Shown here: positions 8,934-16,848 of the stretch, piece after piece | Numbering within the stretch: the stretch's first letter is position 1 | Layout of the letters: every line of letters starts with the position of its first letter | Translations under genes and position numbers: made by a program | NCBI RefSeq assembly: GCF_012641405.1 | Contig: NZ_JABAII010000001.1 | Coordinates: 372,001-436,000, forward strand | Source of the DNA: Rhizobium sp. P40RR-XXII | GTDB lineage: Bacteria > Pseudomonadota > Alphaproteobacteria > Rhizobiales > Rhizobiaceae | Reading direction: 5' to 3' | Length of the DNA: 64,000 bases | Notes under the pieces: model-generated | Databases searched by the model: none | What the model was told of the DNA's origin: nothing | The model's input: only the letters and a program-made list of their open reading frames with translations

Positions 8934-9788
8934 TCAGGCATCGGATACTTCTTCAATCAGGCTCTCGCGTCCGAGCCAGCGCGGGTCGATCTCCGGCAGA
9001 GGAATGGCGTCGAGCAGCATGCGCGTATAGGCGGAGGCAGGTGCGGTGAAGACGCGCTCACAGTTACCTTCCTCTTCCACTCGGCCGCGGCGCATCACGT
9101 AGACGCGGTCGCAGATGGCGCGGATGACCGAGAGGTCATGGCTGATGAAGGCCATGGACAGGCCGAGGTCGCGCGAAAGCTCCTTCAGCAGATTGAGCAC
9201 CTGTGCCTGGGTCGATACGTCGAGGCCCGAGACGATCTCGTCGGCGAGCACGAAGTCCGGCCTGAGCAGCGCGGCGCGAGCGATGCCGATGCGCTGGCGC
9301 TGGCCCCCGGAAAGCTCATGCGGATTGCGATCGAGGCAGGCCTGCGGCAGCATCACCCGCTCGAGGATTTCAGCGACGTGGCGTTCGGCCTCTTTCCGGT
9401 CTGAAGCCAGCCGATGCAACAGCAACGGCTCGACCAGGATGCGGCGGATCGTGTGGCGCGGATTGAGCGAGGCCATCGGATCCTGGAAGATCATCTGCAT
9501 GCGGCGGCGCAGTGGCCGCATGTCGGTATCAGGCAGACGGGTGATGTCCCTGCCGTCGAAATGGATGCTGCCCGCGGTGACGTCGACCAGCCGCAGCAGC
9601 GCACGGCCGAGCGTCGTCTTGCCAGAACCGCTTTCGCCGACGATTCCCACGGTCTCGCCTCGACGGATATCGATGTCGACGCCGCGCAGCACTTTGATGC
9701 CGTGGCCCGGAGGTCCAAAGAGATGCGGCTTGGCACCATAGGTGATCTCGATGCCCCTGGCGGACAGGAGATTATCGGAACCACTCAT
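8934..9788 (-). CDS. Oligopeptide-type ABC importer ATP-binding protein (DppF/OppF-like)
   Basis: ATPase of 284 residues with Walker A GESGSGKTT at residues 51-59, the signature LSGGQRQR near 160 and Walker B FVLADEIVSGLD, followed by the H-loop ISHDLSVI. It is the second ATPase of a heteromeric importer and overlaps the preceding ATPase gene by 4 bp (ATGA). It lacks most of the C-terminal Fe-S type extension seen in some OppF proteins. It powers uptake through the two permeases encoded upstream. Confidence 0.9.
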   Translation of the reverse strand: MSGSDNLLSARGIEITYGAKPHLFGPPGHGIKVLRGVDIDIRRGETVGIVGESGSGKTTLGRALLRLVDVTAGSIHFDGRDITRLPDTDMRPLRRRMQMIFQDPMASLNPRHTIRRILVEPLLLHRLASDRKEAERHVAEILERVMLPQACLDRNPHELSGGQRQRIGIARAALLRPDFVLADEIVSGLDVSTQAQVLNLLKELSRDLGLSMAFISHDLSVIRAICDRVYVMRRGRVEEEGNCERVFTAPASAYTRMLLDAIPLPEIDPRWLGRESLIEEVSDA

Positions 9789-10657
9789 CGGCCGCCCTCC
9801 GGAATGCCGATTTCGCGGCGCAATTGCTCGAAGACGGCCTGCGGCACCGGTGTCAGCCCGGCATCCGGCCGGTCGTAGCGCGGCCCGGCCGATATCAAAG
9901 ATTTGGTGTAGATATGTTGGGGATGCGCAAGCACGTCGCCCGTGCGCCCCTCTTCGATCACCTTGCCGGCATAGAGCAGGGTCACGCTGTCGCAGATCTG
10001 GGCGACGACGCCGAGATCGTGTGTGACGAAGATGACGGCGGTGCCGTGCGCTTCCTGCAGGCCGCGGATTAGCCGCAGAATCTGCTTCTGCACGGTGACG
10101 TCGAGCGCCGTGGTCGGCTCGTCGGCGACGACCAGTTTCGGCTCCAGTGCGAAGGCGGCGGCGATCAGGATGCGCTGGCGCATGCCGCCGGACAATTCAT
10201 GGGGATAGGCGCGCAGCACGCGTTCGGGATCGCGGATATGTACTTCCTCCAGCAGTTTCAGCGCGCGCTGCCGGGCACCGCTTGACGACAGGCCTCGCTT
10301 CAATCGCAGGCCGTCGGTCAGTTGCGCCTCAATGCGCCTGCCGGGATTGAGCGCCGTTTGTGGGTCCTGCGGGATCAGCGAGATGTCGCTACCCATGATG
10401 TCGCGCAGCTCTTTACTGGAGAGAGCCAATAGGTTGCGGTTCTCGAAGAGGATCGAGCCGCCGGTGATGCGGACGCCGCGCGGCAGGATGCCGAGCAGGG
10501 CCTTGGCGATGGTCGACTTGCCGGCACCGCTTTCGCCGACGAGGCCGCGTACCTCGCCGCGCTCCAGTGTGACGGAGACATCGCGCAGGATGGGCGCGCC
10601 GCCGTCGCGGTCGGATGCGGCGTTGAGGCCGATAATCGAGAGAAGTGGAGATGTCAT
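9785..10657 (-). CDS. Oligopeptide-type ABC importer ATP-binding protein (DppD/OppD-like)
   Basis: ATPase of 290 residues. Walker A is GESGAGKST at 41-49, the signature LSGGMRQR near 155 and Walker B KLVVADEPTTALD. The C-terminal tail HPQHIYTKSLISAGPR is the usual OppD/DppD extension. I took the ATG at 10657 (MTSPLLSIIGLNAAS), which overlaps the permease stop by 4 bp. The frame remains open far upstream, but only as an antisense-like reading of the permease gene. It is part of the five-gene importer operon led by the Tat-exported binding protein. Confidence 0.9.
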   Translation of the reverse strand: MTSPLLSIIGLNAASDRDGGAPILRDVSVTLERGEVRGLVGESGAGKSTIAKALLGILPRGVRITGGSILFENRNLLALSSKELRDIMGSDISLIPQDPQTALNPGRRIEAQLTDGLRLKRGLSSSGARQRALKLLEEVHIRDPERVLRAYPHELSGGMRQRILIAAAFALEPKLVVADEPTTALDVTVQKQILRLIRGLQEAHGTAVIFVTHDLGVVAQICDSVTLLYAGKVIEEGRTGDVLAHPQHIYTKSLISAGPRYDRPDAGLTPVPQAVFEQLRREIGIPEGGR

Positions 10658-11547
10658 CGGCGCATCACCGGATCGAGGGCGCGGCGCAGGCCGTCGCCAA
10701 GCTGATTGAAAGCAAGCACCGTCGCAAAGAGCGCGATCAGCGGCACGACCAGCACCCACCATCCCTGATAGATCATCTGCCGTCCCTCGGCGATCATGCC
10801 GCCCCAGGTTGGCGTATCGGATGCAACGGATAGGCCGACGAAGGACAGGATGGCTTCGACAATGACGGCGATGCCCATTTCCAGGCTGACGAGGGCGATC
10901 AGCACCGGCGTCACATTGGGCAGGATTTCGCTGAAGAGGATTCTCTCCCGCGAAAAGCCGATCGTATGGGCTGCGGTCACATAATCCATCCGCGCCTGTG
11001 CCTGGGTTTCCGAGCGCACGACACGACAGAAGCGCGTCCAGTCGATGATGACGATGGCGGCGATCACCGAATGGACGCCGGAGCCGAACACGGCCACGAG
11101 CAGGATCGACAGCAGCACCGGCGGGAAGGCCATCCAGATATCGACGAGGCGGGAGATCACCTTGTCGATCCAGCCGCCGTACCAGCCGGCGAGAAGGCCG
11201 AGCAGCGTGCCGATGAAGGCCGCGAGCCCGGCCGCGACGAAGGCGACTGTCAGAGCGATGCGCGTGCCGAAGATGGCGCGGGACAGCACATCGCGGCCAA
11301 GATCGTCCGTGCCAAGCAGGAAGCCGGGATCGGAGCCGTCGATCCACGCCGGCGGCAAGGTGCCGGACATGAGGTCCTGCTCCAGCGGGTCTTTCGGCGC
11401 GATATAAGGGGCAAAGATTGCGAGGATAATGAGAATGAGAATGAAACCGCCGCCGAAGATCACCTTCGGCTCGGAGAGCAACGCCCGGACGCGCTTCGCC
11501 ATCCTGGATGGTGGTCGTGGCATGGCGGGCAAGGTGACGTCAGCCAT
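10654..11547 (-). CDS. Oligopeptide-type ABC importer permease (DppC/OppC-like)
   Basis: Inner-membrane permease of 297 residues. It has an N-terminal hydrophobic segment (FGGGFILILIILAIFAPYIA) preceding a periplasmic DPLEQDLMSG stretch, the typical DppC layout of GTDDLGRDVLSRAIFGTR, and further membrane spans. The coupling-helix region reads SEILPNVTPVLIALVSLEMG. It overlaps its partner permease by 8 bp and the ATPase by 4 bp, indicating translational coupling. Confidence 0.9.
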   Translation of the reverse strand: MADVTLPAMPRPPSRMAKRVRALLSEPKVIFGGGFILILIILAIFAPYIAPKDPLEQDLMSGTLPPAWIDGSDPGFLLGTDDLGRDVLSRAIFGTRIALTVAFVAAGLAAFIGTLLGLLAGWYGGWIDKVISRLVDIWMAFPPVLLSILLVAVFGSGVHSVIAAIVIIDWTRFCRVVRSETQAQARMDYVTAAHTIGFSRERILFSEILPNVTPVLIALVSLEMGIAVIVEAILSFVGLSVASDTPTWGGMIAEGRQMIYQGWWVLVVPLIALFATVLAFNQLGDGLRRALDPVMRR

Positions 11548-12547
11548 GGGCGAGCCTCGGATTGAAGGCTGCGACCAGAAGATCGACCGCCAGATTGACG
11601 AGAATGAAGAGGGCGCCGAAGACCAGCACCAGCCCCTGGATCAGCGGCAGGTCGCGATTGATGACCGCATCGATCGCCATGTTGCCGATACCGGGATAGG
11701 CGAAGATGCGCTCGACAATGACGGTGCCGCCGATCAGGAAGGTGAATTGCACGCCGGTCAGCGCAATCGTCGGACCGACGGCATTGCGCAGCGCCTCCTG
11801 CAGCACGAGCCGCAGCTCGGACATGCCCTTGAGCTTGGCGAGCAGGATATAATCCTGCACCATGGCCTCGGAGAGTGCGGCCTTCAGCACGCGGGCAATG
11901 ATGGCCGCCAGCGGCAGGCCAAGGGCCAGGACCGGCATGACCATATGCGCACTGATGTCGGCGAAAATGCCGAAGCGAAGCGTCACCAGGCTTTCAAGGA
12001 GATAGAAGGGCGTCGCGAATTGCGCGTCGATGCTTGGATCGATGCGGCCGGAGAGCGGGAAAAGCGGAAAAAGAACGCCGAGGACAAGAACAAGCGCCAG
12101 CGCCCAGACGAAATCCGGCACGGCGAGGAAAAGGCCGTTCAGGCTATCGATTACAGGCTCGAAAATCGTGCGGCGGGCAAGCGTACCGACGATGGCGACC
12201 GTGCCGCCGAGAAGAACCGCGAGTGCGAGGGCTGCGAAGGCGAGTTCCAGCGTCGCCGGGAGGCGTTCTCCCAAGAGAGATAATACATCACGCTTCAAGG
12301 AGATCGATGTCCCAAAGTCACCGGTCAGAACCGATTTCAGCCAGAGCCAGAATTGGGTCGTGAGGCTTGCATCGAGCCCGTAATGGGCGCGGAGCGCGGC
12401 GATGTCGGCAGGGCTTGCGCCCGGTGAGATCATCATGGCGATGGGATCGCCCGGCACGACGCGCAGCAGGACGAAGACGATCACCGCCACGCCGAAGAGG
12501 GTAATCGCGGCCATGATCAGCCGGTTGAGAATGGAGACTGCTATCAT
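11540..12547 (-). CDS. Oligopeptide-type ABC importer permease (DppB/OppB-like)
   Basis: Permease of 335 residues with the DppB N-terminus (LFGVAVIVFVLLRVVPGDP, then MMISPGASPADIAALRAHYGLD) and about six membrane spans. The coupling segment is LREALRNAVGPTIALTGVQF-like, near residue 240. It is separated from the binding-protein gene by 226 bp of repeat DNA, so differential expression of binding protein over membrane parts is likely, as is common in such operons. Confidence 0.9.
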   Translation of the reverse strand: MIAVSILNRLIMAAITLFGVAVIVFVLLRVVPGDPIAMMISPGASPADIAALRAHYGLDASLTTQFWLWLKSVLTGDFGTSISLKRDVLSLLGERLPATLELAFAALALAVLLGGTVAIVGTLARRTIFEPVIDSLNGLFLAVPDFVWALALVLVLGVLFPLFPLSGRIDPSIDAQFATPFYLLESLVTLRFGIFADISAHMVMPVLALGLPLAAIIARVLKAALSEAMVQDYILLAKLKGMSELRLVLQEALRNAVGPTIALTGVQFTFLIGGTVIVERIFAYPGIGNMAIDAVINRDLPLIQGLVLVFGALFILVNLAVDLLVAAFNPRLAHG

Positions 12548-12596
12548 GCGTTATGAGTTCCGATCGCATGTGCTGACTATAACATGGAACGTGCCG

Positions 12597-12749
12597 GCCC
12601 CTCATCCGGCCTATCGGCCACCTTCTCCCCGTTTTGACGGGGAGAAGGGGATAGACACCCACAGCCTTCCTTCCGAGCGCCTTTCCAGACGAGGGTACAG
12701 AGGTCGTCCCCTCTCCCCGTCAAAACGGGGAGAGGCTAGGGTGAGGGGC
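12597..12749. repeat. Composite inverted repeat with two G/C-rich hairpins
   Basis: Two perfect hairpins, 12621-12648 (stem CCTTCTCCCCGT) and 12710-12735 (stem CCTCTCCCCGT), are inverted copies of each other. They are flanked by CCCCTCATCC on the left and GGGTGAGGGG on the right, giving a roughly 150-bp mirror-like element. This layout is a well-known dispersed rhizobial intergenic repeat. Lying between the binding-protein gene and permease genes, it probably attenuates or processes the operon mRNA. Confidence 0.75.
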
Positions 12750-12773
12750 AGCCACATACTCAAGCCCGAGCCA

Positions 12774-14309
12774 TCAAGCCTTCGAAACCAACGTCGGCTG
12801 CAGGGCGCCGGAGACGTTCGGTGTGACCTTCAGGCTCGATTTGTAGACGATCGGCTGGGCATATTGCAGCAGCGGGATCACATAGCCCTGCTCGGCGATG
12901 TATTTGATCGCCGCCTTCCAGCCGGCAATGCGCTTTGCCTCGTCCTTTTCCACCCAGAGCGGCCCCAGCATGTCGTCGACATCCTTGGTTTTCCAGGCCG
13001 AGTGCGGCGACGGGCCGAACATGGCGAAACCGGTCGAGGTCGTCGGGTCGCCGATGGCATTGCCCCAGTTATAGAAGGCGGTCGGGCCGAGCTGGTGGGC
13101 GGCGCGCAGTTCGTAGTGCTTGGCGATTTCGTAGACTTCGATTTCAGCCTGGATGCCGACCTTGCGCCACATGCCGACGATCGCCTGGATCATCTCGTAA
13201 TCCTTCGGCTTGAAGCCGCGGGTGGTCTTGATGCCGAACTTCACCGGCTTTTCCGGTGAATAACCGCTGGCGGCCAGAAGCTTCTTGGCCTGTTCCGGAT
13301 CGTAGGGGATCTTGATCGAGGCGTCGTAGGCCTCGTATTCCGGCGCCTCCAGTGTCGACAGCGGCTTGCCGTATCCGCGCAGCAGACGCTTGATGATCGC
13401 TTCCTTGTCGATTGCCATATTGGCGGCAAGGCGGACATTCTTGTCGAGCATCGGATCGACATTGCTGATGAAGATCATGCCGATGTCGGAGATCGGGGTG
13501 GTGACGCCTGATAGCCCTGACTTCTTCTTCAGCCGGTCGAAATCCTCATAGGGGATTTCCAGCGTCACGTCGGAGGAGCCGGATTCGATTTCGGCGACGC
13601 GGCTCGTCGTATCCGGCACGAACTTGAAGATGACGGTATCGAAAGCCGGCTTGCCGCCGAAATAGTTTGGGTTCGCCTTCAGGCGCAGATAGGAATTGCC
13701 CTCATAGGCATCGACCATATAGGGGCCGGTGCCGATCGGCTTCTTTTCGAAACCTTCGGCACCCACCTTGGTATAATAGTCCTTCGGCAGGACATAGCCG
13801 GTGAGGAAGGCCATCCATTTGAAGAAGGTCGGTTCGAAGCGGACGACGTCGCCGGTGATGCGGTTGCCTTCCACCTTGTAATTGTTGGCCGTCGACCAGA
13901 TGAACTGGATCGGGTTGCCGGTGTCCTGCTTGGCGGCGCGCTCGAGCGACCAGACGACATCGTCCGGCGTGAACTTGGAGCCGTCATGCCAGGTCACGCC
14001 CTCGCGGACGTCCATCCAGACCTTGGTCTTGTCGTCGTTCCAGCCCCAGGCGGTCAAAAGGCCCGGCTGGAACTTGAGGTCAGGTCCCTGGCCGATATAC
14101 TGATCGAAGATCGAGCGATAGATCGCCTGGATCGTCGGGTTGACGGCGGACGGGCCGGTCGTCGGATCGAAGGATGGCAGGTTGACGTTGAAGGCGATGG
14201 TCAGCGTGCCGGCTTCGGCGGCTTCCACCTGTGTCCTGCCTGCAAAAATCCCAGTCAAGAATGCGGCTGCGCCGAGGCTCAGGGCCTCGCGCCGAGTAAG
14301 CGTTGTCAT
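12774..14309 (-). CDS. ABC importer substrate-binding protein (SBP family 5), Tat-exported
   Basis: Periplasmic binding protein of 511 residues in the peptide/nickel/opine class, with blocks DVREGVTWHDGSKFTPDDVV and KPIGTGPYMVDAYEGNSYLR. The N-terminus LTRREALSLGAAAFLTGIFA is a twin-arginine signal. I chose the ATG at 14309, which has GGAG five bases upstream, over a GTG two codons earlier. It leads the importer operon. Family-5 proteins bind peptides, opines, sugars and aromatic or amino-acid conjugates, so this one could bring the indolic substrate or an amino-acid conjugate into the cell; that is inference from location. An operator-type palindrome lies 75 bp upstream. Confidence 0.88.
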   Translation of the reverse strand: MTTLTRREALSLGAAAFLTGIFAGRTQVEAAEAGTLTIAFNVNLPSFDPTTGPSAVNPTIQAIYRSIFDQYIGQGPDLKFQPGLLTAWGWNDDKTKVWMDVREGVTWHDGSKFTPDDVVWSLERAAKQDTGNPIQFIWSTANNYKVEGNRITGDVVRFEPTFFKWMAFLTGYVLPKDYYTKVGAEGFEKKPIGTGPYMVDAYEGNSYLRLKANPNYFGGKPAFDTVIFKFVPDTTSRVAEIESGSSDVTLEIPYEDFDRLKKKSGLSGVTTPISDIGMIFISNVDPMLDKNVRLAANMAIDKEAIIKRLLRGYGKPLSTLEAPEYEAYDASIKIPYDPEQAKKLLAASGYSPEKPVKFGIKTTRGFKPKDYEMIQAIVGMWRKVGIQAEIEVYEIAKHYELRAAHQLGPTAFYNWGNAIGDPTTSTGFAMFGPSPHSAWKTKDVDDMLGPLWVEKDEAKRIAGWKAAIKYIAEQGYVIPLLQYAQPIVYKSSLKVTPNVSGALQPTLVSKA

Positions 14310-14383
14310 GGTCACTCCGTTCCCCTGTTAAGCGACAGAAAAGCATGACGCCCGACTGCCGCTGGCGATTTATTGTCGGAATG

Positions 14384-14397
14384 TTTTAATCTTAAAA
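14384..14397. promoter_or_regulatory. Operator candidate, TTTAA-NN-TTAAA family, site 3
   Basis: TTTTAATCTTAAAA has six-base arms that are exact inverted repeats around TC. It lies 75 bp upstream of the binding-protein start and also in front of iorA. Confidence 0.55.
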
Positions 14398-14629
14398 TAT
14401 GTATTTCGGAGCGGCAAGTGCTTTCTCTGGTGCTTCCGCAGAATCCCGGCCTTCATTCCTTGGCCGGCTTCGTATGTCCGTATAAATTTTATGCATATGC
14501 ATATATTTGGATGCTGGACCGATGCTTTGACCAACGGCTCTGCATCGCCGCGCGCTATTGTTACGCAGCCGATATCGCAAATTGCAGTAGCGACATCCGA
14601 TAATTGTTCGTTGACAGTTCAAGGAAGTT

Positions 14630-14644
14630 CAAAATATGATTTTG
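14630..14644. promoter_or_regulatory. 15-bp palindrome CAAAAT-ATG-ATTTTG upstream of iorA
   Basis: The six-base arms are perfectly inverted around ATG, ending 41 bp before the iorA start. It matches the palindrome CAATAT-ATG-ATATTG at 21716-21730 upstream of the isatin hydrolase at all but one symmetric position. A dimeric regulator, possibly one of the two MarR proteins, is the likely ligand. Confidence 0.5.
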
Positions 14645-14685
14645 CAAATGATTTAAAGAAGCCCATAGGGCAAAGGGGTAACACG

Positions 14686-16839
14686 ATGGCCGAGCGATCA
14701 TTTGCGCGCGAGGTCGAGGATCTGAAGCTCGGGGAAGGCGACATCTTCCGCGGCGAGGGTATTCTCGCGATCACCAAGGCGCTTCTGCAATCCGGTGTTT
14801 CCTATGTCGGCGGCTATCAGGGATCGCCGATCTCGCATCTCATGGACGTGCTGGCCGACGCCAAGGACGTGATGCAGGACCTGGGCGTCCACTTCGAGAC
14901 ATCCGCCTCGGAAGCGGCGGCCGCTGCCATGCTCTCCGCCTCCGTGATGTATCCGGTGCGCGGCGCCGTTACCTGGAAATCGACTGCCGGCACGAACGTC
15001 GCCTCCGATGCGCTTTCCAACCTGTCTTCCGGTGGCGTCACCGGCGGCGCGCTCATCATCATCGGCGAGGATTATGGCGAGGGCTCCTCGATCATGCAGG
15101 AGCGCAGCCACGCCTATGCGATGAAATCGCAGATGTGGCTGCTCAATCCGCGCCCGAACCTGCCGTCGATCGTACAGGCGGTCGAGGAAGGGTTCGAACT
15201 GTCGGAAGTATCGAATACGCCCGTCATGCTGCAGGTCGGCATCCGCAGCTGTCATGTGCATGGCCAGTTCGTCGCCAAGGACAACAAGCGTCCCGCCTAT
15301 ACGCTGAAGCAGGCGCTTGAAAATCCGGTTCGCGACGTCAACCGCATCGTGCTGCCGCCGGCTTCCTTCATGCATGAGAAGGAGAAGCTGGAGAAGCGCT
15401 GGCCGGCTGCGGTCGATTTCATTAGGAAACGCCAGCTCAACGAATATTTCGGCCCCTCCGAAGGTGAGGTCGGCATCATCCTGCTCGGCGGCGCTTACAA
15501 CGGCGTCATGCGCGCTCTGCAGCAGCTAGGGCTCGCCGATGTCTACGGCAATTCCGCGGTGCCGCTCTATGTCCTGAATGTCGCCTATCCGCTGGTCGAC
15601 GATCAGATCGCCGAGTTCTGCGCCAGCAAGAAAGCGGTGCTGATGGTGGAAGAGGGCGCGCCCGAATATATCGAGCAATCCCTCAACACCATTCTGCGTC
15701 GCCGCGATATCCAGACCAAGGTGGCGGGCAAGGACGTGCTGCCGATGGGCGGCGAATATACCGCGCCGGTGCTGATGAAGGGCATCAAGAACTTCCTGGA
15801 AATCCATCAGCGCGTGCTGCTCGGCAATCAGCCGCCGCTGCCGGATCCGACGCCGATCCTCAACGATCCGAAGATCAAGGCGCTCGCCGAAGTCGTACCG
15901 CCGCGGCCGCCCGGTTTCTGCATCGGCTGTCCCGAGCGGCCGATCTTCGCCGCCATGAAGATGGTGGAGGGCGAACTCGGCCAGCACCACATATCAGGCG
16001 ATATCGGCTGTCACCTCTTCTCGATCCTGCCGCCCTTCAATCTGGGCAGCACGACCATGGGCTATGGGCTCGGGCCGGCGGCTGCCTCGGCCTTCAACGT
16101 CGAGGCCGACAAGCGCGTAATTTCGGTCATGGGCGACGGCGGCTTCTGGCACAACGGCCTTGCGACCTCGGTCGGCAATGCCGTCTTCAACAAGCAGGAC
16201 GGCGTCATCCTCGTCGTCGACAATTATTATTCGGCGGCGACCGGCGGCCAGGACATACCGTCGTCGCGCGCGCTGAATCCGCGCCGCAAGACCAATAATT
16301 CCATCGTCAATGCGGTGAAGGGCATCGGCGCGACATGGGTGCGTCAGATCGACAGGACCTATGATGTCGGCAAGATGCGCGACACGTTGCGCGAGGCTCT
16401 GACCTCGAAGGAGCCGGGGCCGAAGATCATCGTCGCTTCCTCGGAATGCATGCTCAATAAGCAGCGCCGCGTGAAGCCGCAATTCGCCAAGGCGGTCAAG
16501 GACGGCAAGCGCATGGTCAAGGAGCGCTTTGGCGTCGACGAAGACGTCTGCACCGGCGATCACGCCTGCATCCGCCTTTCCGGCTGTCCCTCGCTTTCGG
16601 TCAAGCATACCGACGATCCGCTGAAGGACGATCCTGTGGCAGCGATCGACAATAATTGCGTCGGCTGCGGTAATTGCGGCGAGGTTGCGGAAGCGGCGGT
16701 GCTCTGTCCCTCCTTCTATCGTGCCGACATCATTCACAACCCGACGGGCTGGGATCGCTTCGTCGCCCGCATGCGTTCCGGCATCATCGGCTGGCTGCAG
16801 GCGCGCCGCCGCGCCGGCCGTATCGTCTTTTCGGATTGA
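14686..16839 (+). CDS. iorA: Indolepyruvate:ferredoxin oxidoreductase alpha-type subunit (TPP-dependent 2-oxoacid oxidoreductase)
   Basis: A 717-residue thiamine-diphosphate enzyme that oxidatively decarboxylates an aryl 2-oxoacid to its CoA ester using ferredoxin. The N-terminal domain has GYQGSPISHLMDVLADAK. The TPP domain starts with CIGCPERPIFAAMK and has MGDGGFWHNGLA near residue 480, then VVDNYYSAATGGQ. The C-terminus carries Cys clusters CTGDHACIRLSGCPSL (about 621-635) and CVGCGNCGEVAEAAVLCPSF (about 658-677), which look able to hold Fe-S clusters. I chose the ATG at 14686, preceded by AAAGGGGTAACACG. It runs 9 bp before iorB. Besides indolepyruvate, the substrate here could be isatinate (2-aminophenylglyoxylate), because isatin hydrolase is encoded next door. 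Confidence 0.85.
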   Translation: MAERSFAREVEDLKLGEGDIFRGEGILAITKALLQSGVSYVGGYQGSPISHLMDVLADAKDVMQDLGVHFETSASEAAAAAMLSASVMYPVRGAVTWKSTAGTNVASDALSNLSSGGVTGGALIIIGEDYGEGSSIMQERSHAYAMKSQMWLLNPRPNLPSIVQAVEEGFELSEVSNTPVMLQVGIRSCHVHGQFVAKDNKRPAYTLKQALENPVRDVNRIVLPPASFMHEKEKLEKRWPAAVDFIRKRQLNEYFGPSEGEVGIILLGGAYNGVMRALQQLGLADVYGNSAVPLYVLNVAYPLVDDQIAEFCASKKAVLMVEEGAPEYIEQSLNTILRRRDIQTKVAGKDVLPMGGEYTAPVLMKGIKNFLEIHQRVLLGNQPPLPDPTPILNDPKIKALAEVVPPRPPGFCIGCPERPIFAAMKMVEGELGQHHISGDIGCHLFSILPPFNLGSTTMGYGLGPAAASAFNVEADKRVISVMGDGGFWHNGLATSVGNAVFNKQDGVILVVDNYYSAATGGQDIPSSRALNPRRKTNNSIVNAVKGIGATWVRQIDRTYDVGKMRDTLREALTSKEPGPKIIVASSECMLNKQRRVKPQFAKAVKDGKRMVKERFGVDEDVCTGDHACIRLSGCPSLSVKHTDDPLKDDPVAAIDNNCVGCGNCGEVAEAAVLCPSFYRADIIHNPTGWDRFVARMRSGIIGWLQARRRAGRIVFSD

Positions 16840-16848
16840 GAGGGCGAT

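Larger units (their letters stand above)
14310..14685. promoter_or_regulatory. Divergent control region between importer operon and iorAB
   Basis: This 376-bp region lacks a convincing gene. It contains TTTTAATCTTAAAA at 14384-14397, the perfect 12-bp palindrome ATGCATATGCAT at 14491-14502, and the perfect 15-bp palindrome CAAAATATGATTTTG at 14630-14644. The open frame running upstream from the ior start has no ribosome-binding site and reads through these motifs, so it is taken as non-coding. Confidence 0.6.

Noticed and set aside
9785..11347. A fused 520-residue ATPase
   Set aside because: The upstream 230 residues are an alternate-frame reading of the permease gene. The real ATPase starts at 10657 with an ATGA overlap.
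12621..12735. CRISPR-like pair of repeats
   Set aside because: Only two copies, in inverted orientation and self-complementary. This is a rhizobial intergenic repeat, not a CRISPR array, and no cas gene is present.
14491..14685. Possible N-terminal extension of iorA
   Set aside because: The extension reads through two operator-like palindromes, has low similarity to Ior proteins and lacks a ribosome-binding site, whereas the ATG at 14686 has AGGGG upstream.
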